Positions 42,046 through 50,535 of a stretch of DNA of 64,000 bases are shown piece by piece. The position numbers and the translations under genes were made by a program. Below the pieces are notes generated by a model. The model was not told the DNA's origin, did no database searches, and saw nothing but the letters and a program-made list of their open reading frames with translations. Positions within the stretch are counted from its first letter, which is position 1. Each line of letters begins with the position of its first letter. Origin of the DNA: Roseobacter sinensis (GTDB taxonomy: Bacteria; Pseudomonadota; Alphaproteobacteria; Rhodobacterales; Rhodobacteraceae); the NCBI RefSeq assembly GCF_025755255.1, contig NZ_JALIEB010000003.1, forward strand, positions 310,001-374,000. The letters are read 5' to 3'.

Positions 42046-43395
42046 ATGAACCAGCACTTCAGCGACACCCGCAAGATCGACCCCAGCCGCGGCGCGCTGC
42101 TCGGCGACGGCACCCCGAACGATCAGGACCGGATCGAGATCGGCCCCACGCAGCTCGCCTTCGCCGAATGGGCGGCCGCCGGCCTCACCCTGCCCGACCT
42201 GCCGGCAATGCGCGCCTATCGCCACGCGCGGCTCACGCAGCACATCGTCGAGCGCGGCTACGCGGGGCTTCTGATGACCGACCCGCTCAACATCCGCTAT
42301 GCCACCGACAGCACCAACATGCAGCTCTGGAACACGCATAACCCCTTCCGCGCGGTGCTGCTCTGCGCGGATGGCTACATGGTAATGTGGGATTACAAGA
42401 ACTCACCCTTCCTGAGCAAATTCAACCCTCTGGTGCGCGAGCAGCGCGCGGGCGCCGACCTCTTCTACTTCGACCGAGGTGATAAGACGGGCCAGCAGGC
42501 CGACGTCTTCGCCAACGAGATCCGGATCTTGCTGCAAGATCACGCCCCGGGCCTGCGCCGCCTTGCCGTTGACAAGATCATGCTGCACGGGCTGCGCAGC
42601 CTCGAACGCCTCGGCTTCGAGATCATGGAGGGCGAGGAGGTGACCGAGAAGGCGCGCGCGGTGAAGGGTCCTGACGAGATCAAGGCGATGCGCTGCGCCA
42701 TGCACGCCTGCGAACAGGCGATGTATGCGATGGAGGACTTCGCCCGCACCCATGTGGGCGACGGCACCACCTGCGAGGATGACATCTGGGCGGTGCTACA
42801 CGCCGAGAACATTCGCCGCGGCGGCGAATGGATCGAAACGCGGCTGCTGGCCTCGGGGCCCCGCTCCAACCCCTGGTTCCAGGAATGCGGGCCGCGCGTC
42901 TGCCGGCAAAACGAGATCATCTCTTTCGACACGGACCTGGTGGGCGCCTATGGCATCTGCACCGACATCTCGCGCAGCTGGTGGATCGGCGATCAGGCCC
43001 CGCGCCCCGACATGATCTATGCGATGCAGCACAGCATCGAGCACATTCGCACCAATATGGAGATGCTGAAACCGGGCGTAATGATCCCTGAGTTGACGGC
43101 CAACTGCCACGTGCTTGATGACAAGTTCCAGGCGCAGAAATACGGCTGTCTGATGCATGGCGTGGGGCTTTGCGACGAGTGGCCGCTTGTCGCCTACCCC
43201 GACAAGGCAGTCCCGGGTGCCTACGACTACCCGTTGGAGCCGGGCATGACGCTCTGTGTCGAGGTACTCGCGGGCGAGGTGGGTGGCGATTTCTCGATCA
43301 AGCTCGAGGATCAGGTGCTGATCACCGAGGACGGCTACGAGAACCTGACCTCCTACCCCTTCGATGCGGCCCTGACGGGGCGATTAGACCGCTAG
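42046..43395 (+). CDS. dddP: Dimethylsulfoniopropionate lyase DddP
   Basis: A 449-residue M24-fold lyase that cleaves DMSP into dimethyl sulfide and acrylate in the cytosol. All metal-ligand positions known for roseobacter DddP are present at matching numbering: Asp295 and Asp297 (FDTDLVG), Asp307 (ICTDISRSWW), His371 (LMHGVGLCDEW), Glu406 (CVEVLAGE) and Glu421 (KLEDQVLITEDGYENLT). The N-terminus MNQHFSDTRKIDPSRGALLG and DSTNMQLWNTHNPFRAVLL are typical. The ATG at 42046 has AGGA 9 bases upstream. An M24 peptidase function is rejected because the DddP-specific blocks are all present. Confidence 0.95.
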   Translation: MNQHFSDTRKIDPSRGALLGDGTPNDQDRIEIGPTQLAFAEWAAAGLTLPDLPAMRAYRHARLTQHIVERGYAGLLMTDPLNIRYATDSTNMQLWNTHNPFRAVLLCADGYMVMWDYKNSPFLSKFNPLVREQRAGADLFYFDRGDKTGQQADVFANEIRILLQDHAPGLRRLAVDKIMLHGLRSLERLGFEIMEGEEVTEKARAVKGPDEIKAMRCAMHACEQAMYAMEDFARTHVGDGTTCEDDIWAVLHAENIRRGGEWIETRLLASGPRSNPWFQECGPRVCRQNEIISFDTDLVGAYGICTDISRSWWIGDQAPRPDMIYAMQHSIEHIRTNMEMLKPGVMIPELTANCHVLDDKFQAQKYGCLMHGVGLCDEWPLVAYPDKAVPGAYDYPLEPGMTLCVEVLAGEVGGDFSIKLEDQVLITEDGYENLTSYPFDAALTGRLDR

Positions 43396-43452
43396 GGGCG
43401 GGCCGTTCTTTCCTCGGATCAGGATGGAGCGTCGCGCGTGGACGACACGCCG

Positions 43453-44034
43453 TCAGTCCGATAAGGCGTCCAAGGCCTCGGCGGCCTGACGCCGGTTCTG
43501 GTCTTGAATCATCCGGACCTCTCCACCACCCGCCCGCGTCCAGGCGGCGGCATTGAGTTGCGTCAGACCCCGCTTAGCCACCGCCTCCATGGCGGCTATC
43601 AGCGCCGCCGCATCCTCCAGCTTGGCGTTCATGGCCGCCGCATCACCGGTGTCGATTGCAACGCCACGAAAATCATTGATCATACTGTTTAGTTCAACGA
43701 GCGCTTCGAAGTGCCTTGCCTCAACCAGATTGGCCGCCGCCACCTCGAAGTCGGAGCCGCCATCATCCAGCCACTTGTTGAAGTCTGCCGCATCCGCCCC
43801 AAGGCGGGCACTGGATTTGGGCCTGCGGTGGATATTGCCTGCGTTCCGGCGAATTGAGAGGCTGATCTCGTCAAGGTCATCGTCCTCGAGCGCATAACTG
43901 TCGATGATCTTGAACAGGTTCGCCTCATGGTCGTGAGCTTTGGGCCGCAGCGTCTTCGTGAACGCTTCGGACCACCGCCCGATCGACGAGCCCAGCCGGG
44001 GTCGTCGATCCGCTGCTCGGACCTCTAGTAACAT
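43453..44034 (-). CDS. Hypothetical protein, possible immunity partner
   Basis: A protein of up to 193 residues that I do not recognise. It is helical and acidic (IDSYALEDDDLDEISLSIRR, FNKWLDDGGSDFEVAAANLV, AAMNAKLEDAAALIAAMEAV) with no signal peptide or membrane segment. The ATG at 44034 overlaps the TAG of the decayed upstream gene by ten bases (ATGTTACTAG), a layout typical of toxin-immunity or other coupled pairs. No good ribosome binding site is visible, so the start is uncertain. It appears intact while its upstream neighbour is broken. Confidence 0.6.
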   Translation of the reverse strand: MLLEVRAADRRPRLGSSIGRWSEAFTKTLRPKAHDHEANLFKIIDSYALEDDDLDEISLSIRRNAGNIHRRPKSSARLGADAADFNKWLDDGGSDFEVAAANLVEARHFEALVELNSMINDFRGVAIDTGDAAAMNAKLEDAAALIAAMEAVAKRGLTQLNAAAWTRAGGGEVRMIQDQNRRQAAEALDALSD

Positions 44035-44853
44035 TTGTTCAGCGGTGGCTTGAAGACAATCTTCAAGACGTTGCCCGGCGTGTGAGGCGGCGCCAGTACG
44101 TCCAGGAGGAACTTATCCTTCATTGCCGTCTTCGGGAATGTGTCGATGCTCTTCAACCCGTCGTCGAACTGGGTCTTTGGCTGCGGCAAGCAGAGCTTGA
44201 GAAACTCATCATGCAGACTGTCATGGTTGGCGCCATGCTCCGCGATCACAGCCCTCACGTCACGCTCATTCAACGTCAGCCCATTCAGCCGATATGCGCC
44301 ATTGGCAAAATGGCTGAAATTGCGCGCGCGGGTGGCCAACCAGACCTTCCGCGACTCCTCACGTGGCTTTCTCGCGCAGCGTTGAATTGGTCCGCCCCTG
44401 CGGCCTCGGGGTTGTCCGCGACATCATCAATGAGATCCTTAACCTGCGCCGTCACATCCCCTAGCTTTTTCTCGCGAATAATATGGTGATCGGTGAATCA
44501 TCGCCGGCTGGCCCGTCGTCCGCAGAACAGTCGTAGCTTTCACCGTAGGTAACATGCGCCGGAAGCACCGCGTCGTACTCCGAGGCCCGCTGCACCACCT
44601 GCCCCGCCGCCTGACGCGCAAGGCGCCCCAGGTCCCGGCTCGCCCGGCTGTGATTGGTCTTCCTCTGCAACGCGACAAGGCTCTGCTGACCGGGCACCGC
44701 GGGCGCCAACACGACCGGCCCTGAGCGGATTTCGTTCACGGCCGCCCATATTTCTGGCAGATCAGCAACAGCCGACGCGTCGGGTTCGCCAAACGGAGGC
44801 GGTTTGCACCAAAATCGGGAAAGCTGACCGATATGCGCCGTCCGACATGGCAT
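44025..44853 (-). pseudogene. Frameshifted remnant of an unknown, possibly toxin-like gene
   Basis: Three successive minus-strand frames read as one protein if two single-base deletions are restored, near 44503 and near 44368 (a short A-run). The pieces are ADLPEIWAAVNEIRSGPV ... THVTYGESYDC-like text (frame 1), FTDHHIIREKKLGDVTAQV ... DQFNAARE (frame 2), and SRKVWLATRARNFSHFANGAY ... IVFKPPLNKCY (frame 3). The DHHII motif recalls His-Me finger (HNH/EndoVII-like) nuclease toxin domains; this is a guess. The N-terminus is missing, with no delivery domain. The region is somewhat AT-richer than its neighbours. Confidence 0.55.
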
Positions 44854-44873
44854 GCCAGTGGCACATGGTGTGG

Positions 44874-45794
44874 CTAGCCCTCCGCCGCGGCGAACTCCAG
44901 CCCCTCGATCTGGCGCAGATAGGCTTCGAAAAACTCCGTGAAGGTCGCCACCAGCGGCGGCAGTTGCTCATAGGGCGGATAGTAGAGTGTCAGCCACAAG
45001 GGCTCCACCTGCCAGTCGGGGAAGAGCCGCTCGACGGCGCCGCTGGCGAGCCCTTCCGCCACGATGAAGCCCGGCAGCACCGCGATCCCCGCTCCCGCGG
45101 CAGCGAGCAAGTAGAGCAGATCGCCATTGTTCGAGACAATCTCGGTGCCGGCGCGCACGACACGCCGGGTGGCCCCCTTGCGAAACACCCAGGTCTCCGG
45201 CTGCCCACCCGTACCATAGGAAAGCGCATACTGCGGGCGCAGCGCCTCCGGATGCTCGGGGCGCGGCAGTCGGTCGAAGAGCGCAGGCGCCGCAACCGCA
45301 TAGCGCGGCACTTCGCAGAGCTTGCGCCAGATCGTCGATTTGTCGGTCGGCGGGCGCGAGATCCGGATCGAGAGGTCGCAGTCCTCCTGCATGATATCCA
45401 CCAGCGCGTCCGTCATCTGGATGTCGAGCGCGATGTCGGGATAGGCAACCCGGAAGCTCTCGACCAACCCCGGCAGAAGCCGCACCCCCATGGACACCGG
45501 CGCGTTGATCTTCAGCGCGCCCCGGTCCGGCAGGCCCGCGCGCCGGATCTCGCGTGCGATGCCGTCGAACTGCTGCACAAGCGGCTGGTACCGCGCCGCC
45601 ACAAGTGCCCCTGCGCTCGTCAGCGCCACCTGCCGGGTCGTGCGGGTCAGAAGCTGCTGGCCCAACTCCGCCTCGAGCCGCGCGACGATCCGCGTGACCG
45701 AGGCCGGGGTGATGCGCAACCGACGCGCAGCACCCGCAAAGCTGCGCTGTGCGGCCACTTCGAGAAACACGCGGATGGGTCTGAGCTCGTCCAT
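44874..45794 (-). CDS. LysR family transcriptional regulator
   Basis: A 306-residue LysR protein: an N-terminal winged helix (MDELRPIRVFLEVAAQRSFAG, RRLRITPASVTRIVARLEAE) and a C-terminal effector-binding domain (INAPVSMGVRLLPGLVESF, LAAAGAGIAVLPGFIV). It is divergent from a ring-cleaving dioxygenase-like gene. An ATTGC-N7-GCAAT box 10 bases beyond its start fits a LysR T-N11-A site, so it probably represses itself and controls the neighbours, perhaps in response to quinone-type compounds. Confidence 0.93.
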   Translation of the reverse strand: MDELRPIRVFLEVAAQRSFAGAARRLRITPASVTRIVARLEAELGQQLLTRTTRQVALTSAGALVAARYQPLVQQFDGIAREIRRAGLPDRGALKINAPVSMGVRLLPGLVESFRVAYPDIALDIQMTDALVDIMQEDCDLSIRISRPPTDKSTIWRKLCEVPRYAVAAPALFDRLPRPEHPEALRPQYALSYGTGGQPETWVFRKGATRRVVRAGTEIVSNNGDLLYLLAAAGAGIAVLPGFIVAEGLASGAVERLFPDWQVEPLWLTLYYPPYEQLPPLVATFTEFFEAYLRQIEGLEFAAAEG

Positions 45795-45803
45795 CCGATC
45801 ATT

Positions 45804-45820
45804 ATTGCATCAAGCGCAAT
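45804..45820. promoter_or_regulatory. LysR-type box in the divergent promoter
   Basis: ATTGC and GCAAT flank seven bases, giving the T-N11-A dyad typical of LysR regulators, between the LysR gene (start 45794) and the dioxygenase gene (start 45908). Confidence 0.65.
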
Positions 45821-45907
45821 AGTGAGTGCAAGACACTGTCTATTCCCAACAACAGTGCAGGAGCTTATCTTCATCGCAACCGCTCACACAGCACAGGATG
45901 TTCCATC

Positions 45908-46840
45908 ATGCTCACAGAGATCAAAGGCCTGCATCACGTGACCTCCATGGCCGGGGATGCCAATGACAACAACGACTTCTTCACCGGCACGCTTGGCTTG
46001 CGGCGCGTCAAGAAGACGGTGAACTTCGACGCGCCCGATGTCTACCACCTCTACTACGGCGATGAGGTCGGCACTCCGGGCTCAGTGATGACGACCTTTC
46101 CCTACGGCCGGATGCCCCGCGGCAGCCGCGGCGTGGGGGAGGTCGGCGTGACCGAATTTGCGGTGCCCGAAGGCAGCCTGCCCTTCTGGGCCGACCGTCT
46201 GGCCGCGCAAGGCGTGACCGGGCTGGAGCACACCACGCTCTTCGGCGAGACGCGCCTGGTGTTCGACGGCCCGGACGGCGACGGCTTCGCGCTGGTCGAG
46301 GCCGCACCACAGGGGCGCAGCACCTGGACCGGTGGCGGTATCTCAGACGATCACGGGATCTTCGGCTTCCACGGCGCGCGGATGCGCCTGCGCGAGACCG
46401 CGGCCACCGATGAGCTGCTGAGCTTCATGGGCTATCAGAAGATCGACAGCGCCGATGGCGTCACCCGCTACGGGATCGAGGGCGGCAATGCGGCCAGCAC
46501 GCTCGATGTGGAGCAGGTCCCCGATGGCGCGGCCGCCACAGAGGGCGCGGGGTCGGTGCACCACATCGCTTTCGCGGTGGAAGACCGGGCCGCACAACTC
46601 AAGGTGCGCGCGGCCCTGATGGACACGGGCTACCAGGTCACGCCGGTGATCGACCGCGACTATTTCTGGGCGATCTACTTCCGCACCCCCGGCGGCGTGC
46701 TCTTCGAGATTGCAACCAACGAGCCCGGTTTCGACCGCGACGAGGACACCGCCCATCTGGGCGAGGCGTTGAAGCTGCCCACGCGCTACGAGCCGCATCG
46801 CGCCAAGATCGAAAGCCTTCTGCCCGATATCGCAGCCTGA
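45908..46840 (+). CDS. VOC-family ring-cleaving dioxygenase (MhqO/MhqA-like)
   Basis: A 310-residue protein with two VOC (glyoxalase/extradiol) modules. Module one starts IKGLHHVTSMAGDANDNNDFF with the metal His. Module two has GSVHHIAFAVEDRAAQ and RTPGGVLFEIATNEPGF with His and Glu ligands. This is the ring-cleaving dioxygenase type associated with hydroquinone/quinone detoxification (Mhq). AGGA precedes the ATG by 9 bases. An esterase gene follows 10 bases after, and a LysR gene is divergent. Confidence 0.9.
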   Translation: MLTEIKGLHHVTSMAGDANDNNDFFTGTLGLRRVKKTVNFDAPDVYHLYYGDEVGTPGSVMTTFPYGRMPRGSRGVGEVGVTEFAVPEGSLPFWADRLAAQGVTGLEHTTLFGETRLVFDGPDGDGFALVEAAPQGRSTWTGGGISDDHGIFGFHGARMRLRETAATDELLSFMGYQKIDSADGVTRYGIEGGNAASTLDVEQVPDGAAATEGAGSVHHIAFAVEDRAAQLKVRAALMDTGYQVTPVIDRDYFWAIYFRTPGGVLFEIATNEPGFDRDEDTAHLGEALKLPTRYEPHRAKIESLLPDIAA

Positions 46841-46850
46841 GGAGACCCTT

Positions 46851-47480
46851 ATGTCAGTCGATCTCTATCGGGGGCCGGTCACGGCCCCTGACCCCGGCCA
46901 ACCGGTGATCTTTGCCTTCCACGGCACAGGCGGCAACGCGGCTGAGATGCACGCGCTTGCGCGCCAGATTATGCCGGGCGCCGGGGTGATTGCCCCGCAG
47001 GGCGATGTGTCCGAGCATGGCGCCGCGCGGTTCTTCCGCCGGACCGCCGAGGGTGTCTATGACATGCCGGACCTCGCGCAGCGCACGCAGCGCATGGCCG
47101 CCTATGTGGCTGCGCAGAAGGCGCACCACCCCGGCCACCGGGTCTATGCCTTCGGGTATTCGAATGGCGCCAACATTCTGGCGTCCGTCGCGATGGCGCA
47201 GCCGGAGCTCTTCGACCGGATCGGGCTGCTGCATCCGCTGATCCCCTGGGCGCCCGACCCGGTGCCGGAGTTGCAGGGCACGCCGGTCCTCGTCTCGGCC
47301 GGGCGGCATGATCCGATCTGCCCCTGGCCGCTGACGGAACGGCTTGTCGACTGGTTCGAGGCTCAGGGGGCGGAGGTGCGCACCGAAATCCACGAGGGCG
47401 GGCACGAGCTGCGCCCGGCGGAGCTGGTGGCGCTCAAGGCTCTCTTCTCGACACAAAAAGAGACGGCGGCGCTTGCCTGA
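46851..47480 (+). CDS. Alpha/beta hydrolase (phospholipase/carboxylesterase family, MhqD-like)
   Basis: A 209-residue serine hydrolase: FAFHGTGGNAAEM oxyanion loop, nucleophile elbow YAFGYSNGANILAS, Asp in SAGRHDPICP, and His near EIHEGGHELRPAEL. This forms a complete triad. The gene is coupled to the dioxygenase gene (10-base gap, AGGAG before its start), the same pairing seen in quinone-resistance operons. The substrate is inferred, not shown. Confidence 0.9.
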   Translation: MSVDLYRGPVTAPDPGQPVIFAFHGTGGNAAEMHALARQIMPGAGVIAPQGDVSEHGAARFFRRTAEGVYDMPDLAQRTQRMAAYVAAQKAHHPGHRVYAFGYSNGANILASVAMAQPELFDRIGLLHPLIPWAPDPVPELQGTPVLVSAGRHDPICPWPLTERLVDWFEAQGAEVRTEIHEGGHELRPAELVALKALFSTQKETAALA

Positions 47481-47516
47481 GCGCCGCCTCCCCATCGCTG
47501 CCCTGCCAACGCCGCC

Positions 47517-48317
47517 TCATTCGCCCGCGGCGAAGATCTCCAGACGATCGAGCACATGGCGCACAAGCCGCTGCCGCTCGGGCGCCTTGTCAAAGCCCGG
47601 CAGGTCCATGTTCAGCGCGAAGACATATATCTCTGCGCCATCCTCCACCCAGCCCACGTACCAGCCCAGGTCATCCTGCCCCTCGCGCAGATTGTAGCCC
47701 GTCTTGGCATAGAGCCGGGCGTCCTCCTGCGTCTCGGCCAGCATGATCTCACGGGCCTTCGCGTAGGTCTCGGCTGACAGCGGCAGGTCCTCCCGGGCGA
47801 GACGGGCGAGGAAGGCCAGCTGCTCGTCGGCGCTGATCGCCAGCGGTCCGCGCAGCCAGTACTGCTGCAGGTCTTGCGCGCCGCCGATCTCCGCATTGCC
47901 GTAGTCGAATGCAGCCAGCCACTCGGACATCACCTCTTCGCCCAGACCGCGCGCAATCTCCTGATAGACCCAGACAGCCGAGCGCTGGAAAGCGCGTGTC
48001 AGCGTCTGATCCTCATTCCACGATTCGAACGTCCGCCGCTTGCCGTCCCAGGCAAAGACCGTCTCGGGGCCGGCAAAGCCGGTCTCCAGCGCGATCAGCG
48101 TATGCGGGATTTTCGAGGTTGACGCGGGCTGAAACCGCTCATTTGCCCGCTCCGGGTTGCTCGACCACTCATGCCCGTCCGACAGCCGCTCAACCCGCAT
48201 CACGACGCGCGCGTTCTCGCCCCCCGCCTCCGCAACAAAGGGCGAGATATCAGTTGGTTGCGCTATGGCTTTGCCTGCAAAAAGGGCGCAGAGCGCCACC
48301 CATCTCAAAAGGGTCAT
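47517..48317 (-). CDS. Class D beta-lactamase (OXA-like)
   Basis: A 266-residue serine beta-lactamase of class D. It has a signal peptide (about 1-20, ALFAGKAIAQ), the active-site Ser66 in STSK (66-69, followed by IPHTLIALETG), SAV (113-115), YGN (139-141) and KTG (205-207 in YAKTGYN). All class D boxes are therefore intact. It resembles chromosomal OXA-type enzymes; spectrum cannot be inferred. The start at 48317 gives the signal peptide; the longer frame is unsupported. It converges on the esterase gene, with no mobile element nearby. Confidence 0.93.
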   Translation of the reverse strand: MTLLRWVALCALFAGKAIAQPTDISPFVAEAGGENARVVMRVERLSDGHEWSSNPERANERFQPASTSKIPHTLIALETGFAGPETVFAWDGKRRTFESWNEDQTLTRAFQRSAVWVYQEIARGLGEEVMSEWLAAFDYGNAEIGGAQDLQQYWLRGPLAISADEQLAFLARLAREDLPLSAETYAKAREIMLAETQEDARLYAKTGYNLREGQDDLGWYVGWVEDGAEIYVFALNMDLPGFDKAPERQRLVRHVLDRLEIFAAGE

Positions 48318-48523
48318 TGCCTCAGGTCTCCTGCTTTTGTCATGTATGAGAGCCTTCGGGATAAGCCGGAGCCTGTGCCTGGGAAAGCGCATTCGGACCC
48401 TGTTTCTACCGGTTGGCGGCTTTCCGCCCGGCCTCCGACCGTCACCTCCCCGTGATCCTTCTGTCACACCTCTTGCATGGCGCACCCCCGCGCCCCACTC
48501 TGGAGATACAAAGGAGCGCTGCC

Positions 48524-49759
48524 ATGCCCACAGAACGGATCACCTTCTCCGGCCACGATGGCTCGGAGCTTGCTGCACGGCTGGATTTGCCCGACGGCCC
48601 GCATCTGGCCACCGCGCTCTTCGCCCATTGTTTCACCTGCGGCAAGGACATCCCCGCCGCGCGTCGGATCGCAGCGCGCCTTGCGTCGATGGGGATCGCC
48701 GTGCTACGCTTCGACTTTACGGGGCTCGGCCATTCCAAGGGTGAATTCGCCAATACCTCTTTCACATCGAACGTGGATGATCTCATCGCCGCCAACGCCT
48801 ATCTGACCAAGCGCGGGATGACGCCGGCGCTGATGATCGGCCACTCGCTTGGGGGGGCTGCGGTTCTGAAGGCGGCTGCGGAGCTGAAAACCGTGAAGGC
48901 TGTCGCGACGCTGGGCGCGCCCTCCGATCCCGGGCACGTCACCCATAACTTCGCGGACGCGCTGCCCGACATCATGGAACAGGGCGCGGCAGAGGTCACG
49001 CTCGGCGGGCGCCCGTTCCGCATCGGCAAGGCGTTTGTCGAGGATGTGTCTTCGGAGGCGCTCACCCCGGCGATTGCGACCTTGCAGGCGGCCCTGCTGG
49101 TTCTGCACGCGCCGCGGGACGAGATCGTCTCCATTGACAACGCCAGCGAGATCTTCATGGCGGCGAAACACCCCAAGAGCTTCGTCACCCTCGACAGCGC
49201 CGACCACCTGATTACCCGCGCCGACGATGCCGAATACGCCGCGGACGTGATCGCCACCTGGGTCCGCCGCTATATCGGCCTGATGCCGCCCGCGCCGCCG
49301 CCCGGGGCGCCGGAAGGGGTGCTGCGGGTCTCGGAGGCGGATCCTGACGGGTATCTCACCGACATTACGTCGTCTGATGGCCACCACCTGCTGGCTGATG
49401 AACCGCTGGCCTATGGTGGCACCAACAAGGGCCTGAGCCCTTACGGCTTTCTCTCGGCGGGCCTTGGGGCCTGCACTTCGATGACCCTGCGCATGTACGC
49501 CCGCCGCAAGGGCTGGCCGCTGGCCCATGTCTCCGTGGACGTCAGCCACAACAAGGTGCATGCGCAGGATGCCGAAACCGCCGTCGGCGAACAGATCGAC
49601 ACCTGGAAGCGGCGCATCACACTGACCGGCAAACTCGACGCCGACCAGCGTGCGCGCCTGCTGGAGATTGCGGACAAATGCCCGGTGCACCGCACACTCG
49701 AGCGCAGCTCGACCGTCATCACCGAACTGGTGGACGCCGAGGTCCCCGAATCCGTCTGA
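48524..49759 (+). CDS. Bifunctional alpha/beta hydrolase / OsmC-family fusion
   Basis: 411 residues. The first ~255 are an alpha/beta hydrolase (LFAHCFTCGKDIPAARRIA, nucleophile elbow MIGHSLGGAAVLKAA, SADHLITRADDAEYAADVI with the His). The last ~140 are an OsmC/Ohr-type domain (SPYGFLSAGLGACTSMTLRMYA and ADKCPVHRTLERSS) with both redox cysteines (GACTS and CPVH). OsmC proteins reduce organic hydroperoxides; the fused hydrolase may release them from esters. This known fusion is common in alphaproteobacteria. AAGGAG lies upstream. Confidence 0.93.
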   Translation: MPTERITFSGHDGSELAARLDLPDGPHLATALFAHCFTCGKDIPAARRIAARLASMGIAVLRFDFTGLGHSKGEFANTSFTSNVDDLIAANAYLTKRGMTPALMIGHSLGGAAVLKAAAELKTVKAVATLGAPSDPGHVTHNFADALPDIMEQGAAEVTLGGRPFRIGKAFVEDVSSEALTPAIATLQAALLVLHAPRDEIVSIDNASEIFMAAKHPKSFVTLDSADHLITRADDAEYAADVIATWVRRYIGLMPPAPPPGAPEGVLRVSEADPDGYLTDITSSDGHHLLADEPLAYGGTNKGLSPYGFLSAGLGACTSMTLRMYARRKGWPLAHVSVDVSHNKVHAQDAETAVGEQIDTWKRRITLTGKLDADQRARLLEIADKCPVHRTLERSSTVITELVDAEVPESV

Positions 49760-49818
49760 GCCAGCCGCCACAGCGGGCTCCGGGGCTCACGGTGCAAAAA
49801 TCGCCCGTGGAAAAGAAT

Positions 49819-49852
49819 GAGGCGCGGCCCAACGGGTCGCGCCTCGCGTTTT
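49819..49852. terminator. Bidirectional terminator between the OsmC fusion and bioY
   Basis: GAGGCGCG...CCC and GGG...CGCGCCTC pair with one G-U around an AAC loop. The plus strand continues GCGTTTTG and the minus strand ATTCTTTTCC, serving both convergent genes. Confidence 0.75.
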
Positions 49853-49870
49853 GACTGATTTGGCAGGGCC

Positions 49871-50476
49871 TTAGCGGCGGGCATCTCCGACCAGCTTCCA
49901 GACAGCGGGCAGGATCAGCGCCGCCAGCGCCAGCTTGATCGCATCCCCCAGCAGGAAGGGAGTAAGGCCCCACTCCAGGATCGGCTTGTCCCAGCCGTAA
50001 AGCTGGCCCAGCCACAAGAGGCCGGGCACGTAGAGCAGGATGTTCCCGAGCAGCATCGCCAGCGCCATCCAGATCATGGAGCGGTCCCAGCCGCGCTGCG
50101 CCAGCGCCCCCAGCAAAACGGTCGCCATCACATAGCCGACCAGATAGCCGCCGGTGCCGCCCATCATGTATTCGATGCCGTTCAGATCGGCGGTGGAGCT
50201 CTGGAACACGTCGAAGCCAAGCGCCCCGATGATCATGTAGCCCAGGATCGTCGCCAGCCCGAGGCGCGCGCCATAGGCCGCGCCGATCGTCAGCACCGCG
50301 AAGGTGCCGAGGTTCATCAACACCGGCGAGCCCGGCACCGGTACCTTGATATTGGCCGCGATGGTCAGAAGGGCGATCCCGAGCACCACCAGAACCGCCT
50401 GCTTGACACGCCGGGCGGCGCCGGCCTGCGGGCCGAAATGATCTGCCAGAACGGCGTGAGAGGCGGTGAGTTGCAT
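49871..50476 (-). CDS. bioY: Biotin transporter BioY
   Basis: A 201-residue membrane S-component for biotin uptake with about six helices: VLVVLGIALLTIAANIKVPVPGSPV, LMNLGTFAVLTIGAAYGARLG, the GGTGGYLVGYVMATVLLG signature, and GLTPFLLGDAIKLALAALILP. It can work alone or with an ECF module; no ecfA/T genes are adjacent. The ATG at 50476 has AGGAG 10 bases upstream; the longer frame is rejected. Confidence 0.95.
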   Translation of the reverse strand: MQLTASHAVLADHFGPQAGAARRVKQAVLVVLGIALLTIAANIKVPVPGSPVLMNLGTFAVLTIGAAYGARLGLATILGYMIIGALGFDVFQSSTADLNGIEYMMGGTGGYLVGYVMATVLLGALAQRGWDRSMIWMALAMLLGNILLYVPGLLWLGQLYGWDKPILEWGLTPFLLGDAIKLALAALILPAVWKLVGDARR

Positions 50477-50535
50477 GAGGCTCGGTCTCCTGTTGCGAAA
50501 TCCTGGCCCTTCAATGCCGCAGCGACGCGGACGGT

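Noticed and set aside
42046-43395. Annotation as an M24 aminopeptidase (creatinase/proline dipeptidase type)
   Set aside because: The fold is shared, but sequence blocks and metal-ligand positions match DddP throughout.
43396-44873. Possible insertion sequence
   Set aside because: No transposase motif, terminal inverted repeats or target duplication could be seen; the open frames fit a decayed gene plus partner better.
47465-47488. 9-bp stem-loop at the end of the MhqD-like gene as a terminator
   Set aside because: The stem is good but followed by TCCCCATC with no U-tract, so termination is not supported.
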